Source of the DNA: Deltaproteobacteria bacterium
GTDB lineage: Bacteria; Myxococcota_A; UBA9042; PHBI01
NCBI GenBank assembly: GCA_020632715.1
Contig: JACKFA010000008.1
Location: 248,001 to 312,000, forward strand
Reading direction: 5' to 3'
DNA length: 64,000 bases
Positions within the stretch are counted from its first letter, which is position 1; each line of letters begins with the position of its first letter. Under the pieces are notes generated by a model. It worked only from the letters and a program-made list of their open reading frames with translations, searched no databases and was not told the DNA's origin. Positions 18,139-31,500 of the stretch are shown here, piece by piece. The position numbers and the translations under genes were made by a program.

Positions 18139-19508
18139 AGGCCGTCCTCCCCGAGGGTCGTGTCCGCCGGGTGCCGCACCCACGGGTTCGAGCGCATCAC
18201 GCGCCCCTGATACGGCGACAGGACGTTCCCCGCGCCGGTGTTGAACATCAGGTAGCTCTCGTCGTTCTCGGGCGTGTCCGGGAGCGGGTCGTGGATCTGC
18301 GGCGGGAAGAACGCCTGCTCGCTCGTGTGGAAGAGCCCGAGGAAGTGCCCCATCTCGTGCGCCATCGTCGTGTCGACGCCGGCCGGCACGCCCTGGATCT
18401 GCTTCACCACGATGGCGACGCCGCTCCGCTGCGAGCCCTGGACGAGCGGCGGACCCGGGATGCCGCCCGCGACGCCGAGGATGATGCCGAACTGGCTCGA
18501 CAGCTCGTCGACGAAGTAGAGGTCGAGGGCGTTGAGCGCGTTCCCCTCGGACTGCGAGTAGAGCTCCATGAGATCGCTGTTCGGGCCCGTCACCGACTCG
18601 ATGACCTGGAAGCGCGCGTCGATGTCGCGGTAGGTGATCTCGCCGATCGTGAGCCCGACCTGGGCGTAGATCGTGCGGAGCGAGTCGAGCACGGCCTGGA
18701 AGTCGGCGTCGGTCGGCGCGGTCGCAGCCGTCCAACCGCGCGCGCCCGTGAAGTGGAGGTTGAGGTCGAGGACGCCGGTGTCCGGCACGACCCCGTCGGG
18801 GCTCACCTTCGCGAAGACCGAGAGCAGCACCTTGCCGTTGAGCGGCGACGGCGCGCAGTCCTGCGGGCACTGGAACTGGTCGATGAACGTGCACGTCCCG
18901 TCGCCGCAGGTGCCGCCGCTCTGACCCGCGACCGGCTTCTGCTTGATGCCGAAGATCGACACCGTGTGCTCGCCCGGGACGAGCGTCACCGAGGGGTTGT
19001 TCGGCGCGATGAGGGCGATGGCCCCCTCGGACATCGTGGCGCGATCCGCGCAGCTCATGCAGATCCCGCCCTGATCCTGCTCGGAGCCCTGCGTGAGCCA
19101 GTTCGGCGTCACGAGGACCGAGCCGTCGGACTGGACCCACTTGTTCACGACGTAGGTCCCGTCGGCGGTGCCGAGCGCCGAGACCGTGACGGAGATCGTG
19201 TTCGCCGGGATCTCGACCGGGATGTCGATGGACTTCCCGTTCACGAGGTCGAGCTCGACCCCGTCGAGGAGCGTCACGACGCGCACGTCGTCCTGCACGG
19301 GCGCGACGGTGTCGGCTGGGGCGGTCGTGTCGACCGGCAGCACGTCGTCACCGGCGGCCGTGTCGTCGCCGCCGGCGGTGTCGGCAGGCGCGGTCGTGTC
19401 GGTCGTGCCGGTGCTCCCGGACGAGCCTCCGTCGCTACAGCCCGCCGCGAAGAGCAGCGTGCACGTGCACGCGCCGAGCGCGGCGGCGATCCAGGCGAGT
19501 CTTCTCAT
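18135..19508 (-). CDS. Metzincin-type zinc metalloprotease lipoprotein
   Basis: A 457-residue secreted protein. The N-terminus has a signal peptide ending LLFAAGCSD, a good lipobox, followed by a long Thr/Asp/Ala-rich linker. Near residues 380-392 is HEMGHFLGLFH, the full HExxHxxGxxH zinc motif of metzincins, and YLMF downstream could supply the Met-turn. A Cys-rich stretch (CGDGTC ... CPQDCAP) sits in the middle. The combination recalls M43/pappalysin-like or M12-like proteases; the exact family is not settled. ATG 19508 was preferred over TTG 19520 because GGAG lies six bases upstream. It heads an operon with a HEAT protein and an rRNA methyltransferase. Confidence 0.88.
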   Translation of the reverse strand: MRRLAWIAAALGACTCTLLFAAGCSDGGSSGSTGTTDTTAPADTAGGDDTAAGDDVLPVDTTAPADTVAPVQDDVRVVTLLDGVELDLVNGKSIDIPVEIPANTISVTVSALGTADGTYVVNKWVQSDGSVLVTPNWLTQGSEQDQGGICMSCADRATMSEGAIALIAPNNPSVTLVPGEHTVSIFGIKQKPVAGQSGGTCGDGTCTFIDQFQCPQDCAPSPLNGKVLLSVFAKVSPDGVVPDTGVLDLNLHFTGARGWTAATAPTDADFQAVLDSLRTIYAQVGLTIGEITYRDIDARFQVIESVTGPNSDLMELYSQSEGNALNALDLYFVDELSSQFGIILGVAGGIPGPPLVQGSQRSGVAIVVKQIQGVPAGVDTTMAHEMGHFLGLFHTSEQAFFPPQIHDPLPDTPENDESYLMFNTGAGNVLSPYQGRVMRSNPWVRHPADTTLGEDGL

Positions 19509-19537
19509 CGAACGCTCCAACGGGTCAGGGCGGAGGG

Positions 19538-19577
19538 AGCGTAAGGGCCGAGCGGCGCCGGATCAACGGGTTTGATC
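19538..19577 (-). promoter_or_regulatory. Promoter with overlapping palindrome, metzincin operon
   Basis: On the minus strand TTGATC (19561-19566), a 17-base spacer and TACGCT (19538-19543) form a plausible sigma70 promoter just ahead of the metzincin ATG. The -35 is one arm of a perfect inverted repeat, GATCAA-N5-TTGATC (19561-19577). This is a natural site for a dimeric regulator blocking the promoter; that use is inferred. Confidence 0.55.
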
Positions 19578-19645
19578 ACCCACCGCGCCGTCGCTCTGGC
19601 GCGCCGGTTGCGGCGCTCCCTCACCTCGGGCGATGCTTCCGGGCC

Positions 19646-20227
19646 ATGACGAGCCCGTTCGACGAAGACTTCCCGAGCGTCGCCGCGATCCTGCTCGGCG
19701 GCCACCCGCCCGACGAGATCGCCGCGCGCGTCGACCAGGCCTTCCTCGCGCGCCGCTACAAGCGCGCGCCCGGGCCCGCCCCGCGCGGCTACCCCCTCGC
19801 CCCGGGCGAGTGGGTCGGGGCGCTGGTGACGCCGCTGCCGGGCGAGCCGCTCGTCGCCGTCATCACCTCCGACATGGGGCTCTTCTTCGAGCACGCGCGC
19901 TGGGTCAGCGCCGCGTTCGAGGACGAGCTCGTCATCGCGTGGAAGCGACTCCGGGGGGACGCGGCCGCGGTCGCGAAGTTCCTCGTCGACGGGACACCCC
20001 TCTGGAAGGACGGCAAGGACCCCGACCACGAGGTCGACTGGCACGTCCCGGCGAAGCCCTCGGTCGAGGCGCGGCTCCCGCACCGCGGCGCCCTCCCCGA
20101 GACCGCGGCCGGCGCGAGCGCCGTCCTCGCCGCGAGCGGTGTCCTGCGCCCCTTCCCGCGCGATCTCGTGTGCGGTGCACAAGAGCGGGTCCTGTGCTGG
20201 ATCGAGCGCAGCTCGAGCCTCGCCTAG
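19646..20227 (+). CDS. Unknown 193-residue cytoplasmic protein
   Basis: I do not recognise this family. The ORF has normal codon use, begins MTSPFDEDFPSV, and has no signal peptide or membrane helix. It mixes short hydrophobic strands (WVGALVTPLPGEPLVAVITS) with charged helices, and has a tryptophan- and lysine-rich centre. It contains two cysteines near the C-terminus (VCGAQERVLCW). It is divergent from the metzincin operon and converges with the pseudokinase gene 52 bases away. No clear ribosome site precedes ATG 19646. It is probably a real gene, function unknown. Confidence 0.65.
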   Translation: MTSPFDEDFPSVAAILLGGHPPDEIAARVDQAFLARRYKRAPGPAPRGYPLAPGEWVGALVTPLPGEPLVAVITSDMGLFFEHARWVSAAFEDELVIAWKRLRGDAAAVAKFLVDGTPLWKDGKDPDHEVDWHVPAKPSVEARLPHRGALPETAAGASAVLAASGVLRPFPRDLVCGAQERVLCWIERSSSLA

Positions 20228-20279
20228 ACATCTAGCCCCGACGCCATCGCGGGCGTCATCTCGCAGGTGCGAAGGCGCG

Positions 20280-22955
20280 CTACTTCGCGTCGGCGCAGCA
20301 GCGGAAGCCCACATACGGGTGCCCGCCCGAGCGGCGGCTCGCCTGGTAGCAGGTCGCGCCCTCGCCGTGCTTGTAGGCGCTGCCGCCGTTGACGAAGCCG
20401 TCGGACGTCCACTCGGCGACGTTCCCGACCATGTCCATCGTGCCCCAGCCGCTCCGGCACCCCGCCTTGGCCCCTGCCGGCAGCACCGGGCGCGGCATGC
20501 CGTCGCTCCCGACCGTATTGCAGGCCGCCGGGTCGTAGGTCCGCCCGTAGGGGTACTTGCCGCCGCAGCCGAGGCGCCACTCCGTGCGCGTGCAGAGGTG
20601 CTTGCCCTGCGCGCTACACGCGCTCTTCGCCTCGCCGAGCCCGACGTTCACGCGCGGCGGCTGCCCGCCGCCCGGGTACTCGTAGCGGTCGATGCAGATG
20701 ACCTGGTAGTCGTCGGCCTCCTGCCCGCTCGCGAGCTTCACCTTGATCTTGCGGCGCACCTTCATCATGCCGCCCGGGCAGTTGAGCGCCTTCCAGTCGG
20801 TCGGGACGAAGTCGACCTGCGCGTCGGCCTCGCCGCGCGCGTCGACCGCCGTGATCGACGACGGCTTCGCGTCCTCGTCCTCGCCGGGGGGCTCCTCCAC
20901 GTCGTCCCCGGCGAGCTCCTCGACGTCGTCGCCTGGCGCGGCGGCCGCGACCGCGTCGCTCGCCTCGGCCGTCGCGTCGCCTTCCCCGGCGAGCGCGGTC
21001 GGGCCCGCGTCCCCCTCGCCCGCCGTCGCGGCGAGCGCGGTCCCGCCGTCGTCTTCGCCGCCCGCGTCGCCCTCGGCGACGGCGGCGCCGGCGTCCGCCT
21101 CGTCGACGCCCGGGGCCACCCCAGCGGCGTCGGGGCCAGGGGCCGCGGTGGCGCCGCCATCCGGCGTCGCGCCGACGCCCACGCCGCCCGCGATGAGCGC
21201 GCCGTTCTGCCCGGCCGGCGTGTCGTCGCCGCCCGACAGGAGCGCGTAGGCGGCGAGACCGCCCGCGACGAGGAACAGGAGCGCCGCCGGCCAGAGCCAC
21301 GCGCGACGCTCGCGGCGGCGCGGCCCGGGCGCCACCCGGGGGACGATCGTCGCGTCCGCGCGGGAGCTCCCGAGCGCGCCCGCGGCGATGAGGTCGGAGC
21401 TGGCCGCGATCGGCGCCTCCTCGCGAGGCGGTGGCGGCGTCAGCAGCGAGGACTTCTCGGGGTCGGGGACCCGCGTGAGGATCTCCTCGAGCGGGCGCCC
21501 GGTCATCACGGCCTTCGAGAGGTCGCGCGCGTCCATGACCCAGCTCTCGCCGCCCGCCGCGAGGGCGAGCCGCTCGCTCGTGTCGTGCACGTCCTCGGCG
21601 TCGGTCGGCCGGTCCCCCGGGCGCTTCGTCCCGGGCGCGGTCGGCGGCAGCGGCGGCGGCCCCGGCGGCATCGGCGGGACCGGCGCGGCGACGACGACCG
21701 TCGGCTCGGGCGCGTCGACCTCCGCCACGCCCGGCGGGAGCGGCGGCGGCGCGCCCTCGAGCTCGGGCGGCACGACGTACGCCTCGACGATGCTCCCGGG
21801 CGCCGCGGCCACCTGCGCCCGCACGAACGCGTCAGCGTCGGCCGCGATGGCCTCGGTCTCCGCGGTGTTGAGGTCGACCATGGTCGGCGCGAGGACCGGG
21901 AGCGGCACGTCGTCGCCGTCACCCGCGGGGAAGGCCGGGATCGCCTCCTCCTCGACCGTGCGCTCCACCGGATCGATGAGCGCCGAGGCGTCGACGATCG
22001 CGCTCCCGCCGAGGTCCGCGAGGTCGACGACGTCGCCGTCCGCGGGGAGCGGCGGCGGCGCCGGCAGCACGACGCCCTCGACGATGACGTCGTCGGTGAC
22101 GACCGGGATCTCCCCAGTCGCGAGCGAGCTCGTGAGCGCGACCTGCGCCACGTGCCACTCGTGCCCGGCGGCCGCCTCGAGGGCGGCGGTGAGCTCGGCG
22201 ACCCCCTCGTAGCGGAGCTCGGCCTGGCGCGCCGTGGCGCGCACGTAGACCTCGTCGAGCGCCGGCGGGACGTCGATGCCCTGCACCATCAGCGAGTGCC
22301 CGGGCTCGGTGAGCCCGCAGGCCAGCAGGAAGCCGAGCACGAGGCCGACGCTGTAGACGTCGGTCGCGGGGCCGATGGGCGCCACGTCGTAGAGCTGCTC
22401 GGGCGCGAGCCACACCGCGCGCGGCGGTGGGAGCTCGCCCGCCGGGAGATCGGGCGGCGTCTCGAGGGTCCAGGGGTTGTGCATCCACGCGTGCCCGCGC
22501 ACGACGCGGAGCGTCGCGGGGCTCAGGGCGCCGTGGTGCCCCTGCGCGTGCAGCGCGTCGAGGCCGGCGAGGAGCTGCCCGACGAGCCGGTAGACGGTGC
22601 CCATGCCCACGGCGCCCGCCTCGCGACGCCAGCGCGCGAGCGGGAGCCCGAGCGCCCGCTGCGTGACGACGTAGGGCGACGGCCCCTCGAGCTCGACGAG
22701 GTGCGTCGCCGCGATCCCGGGGTGGTGGAACTCGCGCGAGCGCTGGACCTTGTCGGTGTTGGCGCGCCGAGCGCCACCGGTGAAGTACGCGGGGTGGAAC
22801 GCCGTGACCGCGACCTCGGTGCCGTCCACGAGGTCGCGCCCCGCGTAGAGCACGCCGTACGAGAGCACCTCGAGCTCGCTCTCGAGCGCCCAGCGATCCT
22901 TCAGCGTCGTGGCGACGCCCGGCCGCCATGCTCCGCTCTGTCCCCCGCGACTCAT
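20280..22955 (-). CDS. Transmembrane pseudokinase fused to SUMF1/FGE-like domain
   Basis: An 891-residue, three-part protein. Residues 1 to about 260 keep the protein-kinase layout (LVELEGPSPYVVTQRALG, VWLAPEQLYD, ATDVYSVGLVLGFLL) but have lost catalysis. VAVT replaces the lysine motif, HHGALSPATL replaces HRDxxxxN, and no DFG is present. A long Pro/Asp/Ala-rich linker leads to one membrane helix near 552-572. An Asp/Gly-rich stalk follows, then an extracytoplasmic domain (about 725-891) like sulfatase-modifying factor (VICIDRYEYP, MVGNVAEWTSDGF, GFRCCAD). The two-cysteine pair of true formylglycine-generating enzymes is not seen (a Cys then an Arg five residues on), so binding rather than oxidation is likely. 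ATG 22955 has GGAGGG just upstream. Confidence 0.85.
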   Translation of the reverse strand: MSRGGQSGAWRPGVATTLKDRWALESELEVLSYGVLYAGRDLVDGTEVAVTAFHPAYFTGGARRANTDKVQRSREFHHPGIAATHLVELEGPSPYVVTQRALGLPLARWRREAGAVGMGTVYRLVGQLLAGLDALHAQGHHGALSPATLRVVRGHAWMHNPWTLETPPDLPAGELPPPRAVWLAPEQLYDVAPIGPATDVYSVGLVLGFLLACGLTEPGHSLMVQGIDVPPALDEVYVRATARQAELRYEGVAELTAALEAAAGHEWHVAQVALTSSLATGEIPVVTDDVIVEGVVLPAPPPLPADGDVVDLADLGGSAIVDASALIDPVERTVEEEAIPAFPAGDGDDVPLPVLAPTMVDLNTAETEAIAADADAFVRAQVAAAPGSIVEAYVVPPELEGAPPPLPPGVAEVDAPEPTVVVAAPVPPMPPGPPPLPPTAPGTKRPGDRPTDAEDVHDTSERLALAAGGESWVMDARDLSKAVMTGRPLEEILTRVPDPEKSSLLTPPPPREEAPIAASSDLIAAGALGSSRADATIVPRVAPGPRRRERRAWLWPAALLFLVAGGLAAYALLSGGDDTPAGQNGALIAGGVGVGATPDGGATAAPGPDAAGVAPGVDEADAGAAVAEGDAGGEDDGGTALAATAGEGDAGPTALAGEGDATAEASDAVAAAAPGDDVEELAGDDVEEPPGEDEDAKPSSITAVDARGEADAQVDFVPTDWKALNCPGGMMKVRRKIKVKLASGQEADDYQVICIDRYEYPGGGQPPRVNVGLGEAKSACSAQGKHLCTRTEWRLGCGGKYPYGRTYDPAACNTVGSDGMPRPVLPAGAKAGCRSGWGTMDMVGNVAEWTSDGFVNGGSAYKHGEGATCYQASRRSGGHPYVGFRCCADAK

Positions 22956-23165
22956 CGCCCTCCAGCCGCCCCGCCGTGTCCCAGCGCACGCGTGACGGGG
23001 CCGCGGGAAACTAGCACTTCCCGAGCGGTTAGGGCAACGACGAGAGGCGCCGCCCGGGCTGCTCGCCGCCACGTGCCCCCAGGGACGACGGCGCGTGCCC
23101 CGGGTCGGGCGCCCGACGCGCGCCGATCCCGGTGGCGGCGCGCCTGCAGCGACCCGATCGTGAGC

Positions 23166-23214
23166 CCGCGCGCGGCGCCCCCGGGCGCCGAGGGCCTGGG
23201 GACGCCGCGCGCGG
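23166..23214 (-). terminator. Hairpin downstream of clpA
   Basis: A 12-base perfect stem, CCGCGCGCGGCG (23166-23177) with CGCCGCGCGCGG (23203-23214), encloses a smaller inner stem. It starts 17 bases past the clpA stop. There is no T-run, so it may act as an mRNA 3' stabiliser or a GC-only terminator. Confidence 0.6.
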
Positions 23215-23230
23215 CGGGGTCAGCGACGGC

Positions 23231-25525
<2,295 letters not shown>

Positions 25526-25561
25526 CACAGGGCCTCCGCGGACGCTTTCGTCACAAGCCTG

Positions 25562-25897
25562 CTAGTCATCGGGCTCCGTCGTACACTGGAGCGGCATGCC
25601 GTGCTCCTCGGCGAGCGACACCACCTGGGCGGCCTTCGTCTCGGCGATGTCGCGCGTGTAGACGCCGGCGACACCATGTCCCTGGTGGTGGATCGCGAGC
25701 ATGAGGTGGGTGGCCTGCTGGTCGCTCATTTGGAAGACTACTTGAAGCACCCAGGTCACGAATTCCATCGTGGTGTAGTCATCGTTGTGAAGGATCACGC
25801 GGTACATGCGCGGCTTCTGGGTGCGCGGATCCCGCTCGAGAACGAGCTCTCGGCCGCGTTTCGGCTCGTCGGTCTTCGGGCGCTTCGGGTCGGACAT
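25562..25897 (-). CDS. clpS: ClpS, N-degron adaptor for ClpAP
   Basis: A 111-residue adaptor that binds destabilising N-terminal residues and hands substrates to ClpA. The conserved core YRVILHNDDYTTMEFVTWVL contains the NDD segment and the hydrophobic pocket residues. HHQGHGVAGVYTRDIAETK is the second family block. The N-terminal ~28 residues are charged and probably flexible, as usual. It is directly upstream of clpA in the same direction and most likely co-transcribed. Confidence 0.96.
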   Translation of the reverse strand: MSDPKRPKTDEPKRGRELVLERDPRTQKPRMYRVILHNDDYTTMEFVTWVLQVVFQMSDQQATHLMLAIHHQGHGVAGVYTRDIAETKAAQVVSLAEEHGMPLQCTTEPDD

Positions 25898-26032
25898 GGC
25901 CTTCGGTGAGCTCCTCTCTCGCGCGATCCCTCGTGCTCGACGAAGGGTGGCAGACGTTGTCCCCGTGGGGAAGGTTCGGAAGGTTTGGCGCCGCGCGGGG
26001 GGCGCGGGCGAGCCATGGGCGGTGGCGGCGCC

Positions 26033-27307
<1,275 letters not shown>

Positions 27308-27429
27308 GGGGTCCTCCGCCGCGGCCTGGTCCCGGTCGTGAGCCAGCCCACCCGGGCCGCCCGCGGCGCGGGAAGGTAACGCACGCGCGGCGCCGCGAAA
27401 AGACCCCGTCCGAGGACGCTCGCAGGGGG

Positions 27430-27458
27430 TTGTCGCGGCCGAGGGCTTGGCACATGAT
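27430..27458 (+). promoter_or_regulatory. Candidate promoter for the membrane-anchored unknown gene
   Basis: TTGTCG, a 17-base spacer and CATGAT fit a sigma70 promoter moderately. Overlapping it, TGGCAC (27448-27453) with GC ten bases after GG matches the -24 half of a sigma54 promoter well, but its -12 half poorly. Either would start about 40 bases before the ATG. Confidence 0.35.
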
Positions 27459-27503
27459 GCGCGTCGCCTGGCCGGGTCGGACCCGGCGCCCGCCGGAGGG
27501 ACC

Positions 27504-28475
27504 ATGTCGAGTCGAGTCGAAAGCATCGTTCGAGACCGCCGCGGCGGCGCCGCGGTCATCATCGTGGCGGTGCTCGCCATCGCGGCGATCGCCTTCGCCA
27601 TCTACTGGTTCGCCATCCGCGGCGGTGGCGGCGGCGGCGCGACCGAGAAGCTCGCGCTCCAGCGGATCCCGGCGTCGGCGCAGGTCGTCGGTGGGCTCGA
27701 CGTCCAGGAGTTCCTGAAGAGCGACTTCCTGAAGTCCGCGGCCAAGCAGCGCGGTGTCAGCGTGGAGCAGCTCGTCGCGCAGCTCGGCGAGAAGGGCGTC
27801 GACGTCTCGAAGATCGCCTCGCTCGCGTTCGGCGCGCAGATCGGCGAGGCGGGCCCGAAGTCGGTCGTCGCGCTCGCGGATGGCAGCTTCGACGCGCAGC
27901 AGCTCTCGCAGGCGCTCGGCGCCGCGCAGGGCGCGCTCATGGGCGCGGGCGCGGGCGAGGTCGCCTCGCCGCTCGAGCACGTGCAGGTCGTGGACGGCCA
28001 CCTCGTGCTCGCCGGGAGCGGCGCGCTCTACGACGAGGCGGTCGCCCTCGCCGGCGGCAACGGGAAGTCCATCGCCGACGACGCCGCCATCGCGGACCTC
28101 CGCAGCAAGGTCGACACCGGCGCCACCTTCTGGGTGAGCGGCGTCGTGCCGGACGCGGTGAAGGGGCAGTTCAAGGCGGTCGCGCGCATGGCCTCGGGGC
28201 TCGGCGTGCCGACGCACTTCGCGCTCTCCGGCGACGTCGGCTCGGGCGTCGCCGTGAGGATCGCGCTCCGCTTCGACAACGACGTCGAGAAGGCCGTGTC
28301 GCAGATCCAGGGGATGCTCTCCTTCGCGAAGGCCGCCGCCTCCGGCCCCGAGGGCGAGGTACTCGACAGCCTGAGCCTCGACGCGTCGGGGCAGGTGCTC
28401 GTCGCGAAGCTCACGATTCCGGACGCCCTCATCCAGAAGATGGCGTCCCAGGCCGAGCAGAGCCCGCCGCTCTGA
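27504..28475 (+). CDS. Membrane-anchored protein of unknown function
   Basis: A 323-residue protein with a short cytoplasmic N-terminus and one transmembrane helix (VIIVAVLAIAAIAFAIYWFAI). A Gly-rich hinge leads to a large extracytoplasmic domain of alternating strands and helices. The domain opens LQRIPASAQVVGGLDVQEFL, a pattern seen in myxobacterial proteins that I know only as hypothetical. The single cluster of repeats (ALGAAQGALMGAGAG) may be a membrane-active or flexible helix. GGAGGGACC immediately precedes ATG 27504. It shares a divergent promoter region with the FAD oxidoreductase; the NAD-glutamate dehydrogenase lies 106 bases downstream on the same strand. Confidence 0.75.
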   Translation: MSSRVESIVRDRRGGAAVIIVAVLAIAAIAFAIYWFAIRGGGGGGATEKLALQRIPASAQVVGGLDVQEFLKSDFLKSAAKQRGVSVEQLVAQLGEKGVDVSKIASLAFGAQIGEAGPKSVVALADGSFDAQQLSQALGAAQGALMGAGAGEVASPLEHVQVVDGHLVLAGSGALYDEAVALAGGNGKSIADDAAIADLRSKVDTGATFWVSGVVPDAVKGQFKAVARMASGLGVPTHFALSGDVGSGVAVRIALRFDNDVEKAVSQIQGMLSFAKAAASGPEGEVLDSLSLDASGQVLVAKLTIPDALIQKMASQAEQSPPL

Positions 28476-28581
28476 GCTCGCGCCGGGCGCGCCGCCACCG
28501 TCACGGCGGCCACCCACAGGGACGAGACACGGCGCCTCGCCCCCTCCATGCGTCGCTCGACGACGGAGACCGGAGGATTCC

Positions 28582-31500
28582 ATGCAGACGCACCTGGATC
28601 GCGCGGAGCTCATCGGACGGCTCCTGACGGACCTCGGTGAGGACCATCGCGGCAACGGCAACGGCAACGGCAACGGCCGCGGGGTCGCCCCCGCCGCGGC
28701 GGACGGGCAGCTCGCCGAGTTCGCGCGCGCCGTGCTCCGCCGGGTCGACGACACCTACCTCTTCCGCCACCGCATGACGACGCTCGGCGCGCAGCTCCGC
28801 GACTCGTTCGCGTGGGCGGCCGAGAAGATCGGCTCGGACGACGTCGAGGTGCGCGCCTTCCGCCCGCGGCTCGACACGCACGGCTACGCCATCGAGGGGA
28901 ACGTCATCGAGACCCTCATGCCGGACCAGCCGTTCATCTTCGACACGCTCAAGCTCTACATGGAGCACGCGAGCGTGCGCGTCCTGAACAGCCTCCACAT
29001 CATCCTGCCGGCCAAGATCGCGGCCGACGGCACGCTCGAGGAGTTCGCGACCGCCGGCCCCGGCGTGCGCACGTCGAGCTACACGCGCTGGTACGTGGAC
29101 TGGCCGGCGAACCTCTCCCACGCCGAGGTGGCGACCGAGATCCAGCAGCGCCTGCGCCTCGCGCGGGCGATGGTGCAGGACTTCCAGCGGATGATCCGCG
29201 ACGTCCGCGGCAGCGCGAACGAGTTCGACTACCTCGCGTCCTCGCACAAGGACGAGAAGGCGGCCGACTGCGCCGAGGTGCGCGACTTCCTGCAGTGGCT
29301 CATCGACGAGAACTTCGTGTTCATGGGGATCTCCGCCTATGAGCGCGGCGGTGATGGCGCCTACCGCGCGGTCCCCGAGCGGGGCCTCGGCGCGGCGCGC
29401 GGCGCGAGCGAGCCCTCGGGGCCGGCGACCGCGGCGACCCTCGCCTTCCTCGCGAGCAGCGACTCGCTGACCTGGCCGCTCGCGCGCGTGCGCAAGTCGT
29501 CGAGCGACAGCGTGCTGCACCGCCGCGGCAAGGTCGACGAGATCGTCGTCCGCACCTTCGACCACGACGGCGCGCCCGCGGGCGGCCTCGTGCTCCACGG
29601 CATGTTCACGTTCAAGGGGCTCGGCGAGCCGGGCGGCGGGATCCCGATCCTCCGGCGCAAGCTCGGCCGCATCATCGACCACGCGGGCGCGGTGCGGACG
29701 AGCTACGAGCACAAGAGCATCGTCCACGCCTTCAACGCGCTCCCGGTCGAGTACCTCTTCGAGGCGGACGTCGCCGCCATCGAGAGCCTCATCGAGATGA
29801 CGGTGAGCGCGGACGACAGCCGCGAGATCCGCTCGCACATCGCCGCGCAGCCCGACTCGCGCAGCGCCTACGCCTTCATCGTGCTCCCGAAGGAGCACTA
29901 CTCGGACGACCTGCGCGCGCTCCTGCAGATGGTGCTGCAGGCGGAGCTCGGCGCGAGCTACGCCGACCACCGCGTGTACCTCGGCAAGTTCGGCTCGGTC
30001 GCGCTCCACTTCTACCTGACCGGCTCGCACGCGTTCGACACGCACGATCTGCACGCCATCGAGGAGAAGCTCGTCGCCGTCGGGACCCCGTGGACGCTGC
30101 GGCTCCGCCGCGCGCTCGAGCAGGAGTACGGCGACAGCGTCGCCGCCGAGCTCTACGAGAAGTACTCGGAGGCGTTCGGCGAGGGCTACGGCGACGTCAC
30201 GGACGTGAGCGCCGCGGTGGTCGACATCCGCCACATCGAGCGCGTCATCGAGGACGGGCGGATCCGCTTCGACATCCTCCCGTCGACGACCGACCCGAGC
30301 GACGCCCTCCTGCGCATCTACAGCCCCAAGGATCTGCTGCTCACCGACATCCTCCCGGTGGTCGACAACTTCGGCATCGTCGTCGCCGAGCAGTTCGCGT
30401 TCGACATCACCCCCGAGCACACGAACCAGCGCCTCACGACGAACACGCTGCGGATCCGGCGCGGCGATCCCGACGTCCTCGGGCACCGGCAGGAGGTCAT
30501 CGACGCGCTGACGGCCGTCTTCGAGAAGAAGATGCGGAGCGACCGGCTCAACCGCGTGCTCCTCCCGGGGCGCCTCACCTGGCGCGAGGTGGACGTCCTC
30601 CGCGCCTACTTCCTCTACTCGCGGCAGGTCGGGAGCGGGCTCACGAGCGAGATCGTCCAGAAGACGCTCATCGCGCACCGCGGCTACGTGCACGATCTCG
30701 CGGAGCTCTTCCGGACGCGCTTCGACCCCGACAGCGAGCTCTCGGCGGCGCAGCGCGAGGCGAAGTGCGCGGCGATCGAGAAGCGCCTCTACGGGCACCT
30801 CGACGAGGTCGCGGGCTTCGAGGAGGACCGGATCCTCCGCACCTTCCTGAACTACGTGCAGTCGACGGTGCGCACGAACTTCTACCGCTCGCACGACGAC
30901 GGGGAGCACTTCATCTCGCTGAAGCTCCGCTGCGCGGCCGTCACCGACATGCCGAGCCCGCGGCCCCTCTTCGAGATCTTCGTGCACCACGCGGACGTCG
31001 AGGGCGTGCACCTCCGCGGCGGGAAGGTCGCGCGCGGCGGGCTCCGCTGGAGCGACCGCCTCGACGACTACCGCTCCGAGGTGCTCGGCCTGATGGCGAC
31101 GCAGATGCTCAAGAACACGCTCATCGTGCCGGTCGGCGCGAAGGGCGGCTTCGTGCTGAAGACGCCGTCGGAGGACTGGGCCGAGGCGCGCGCGAAGGCC
31201 GACGAGCTCTACAAGATCTTCATCCGCGGCCTCCTCGACGTCACCGACAACATCGTCGACGGCGAGGTCGCGCCCCCGCCGCGCGTCGTCCGCTACGACG
31301 AGGACGACCCGTACCTCGTGGTCGCGGCGGACAAGGGCACGGCGCACCTGTCCGACACGGCCAACGCGATCTCGCAGTCGTACGGCTTCTGGCTCGGTGA
31401 CGCCTTCGCCTCCGGCGGATCCATCGGCTACGATCACAAGGAGAAGGGGATCACCGCGCGCGGCGCCTGGGTGTGCGTCCGGCGCCACTTCCGCGAGATC

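Noticed and set aside
20280..20830. Active formylglycine-generating enzyme
   Set aside because: The overall fold matches, but the two-cysteine catalytic pair is not seen, so only a SUMF1-like domain is claimed.
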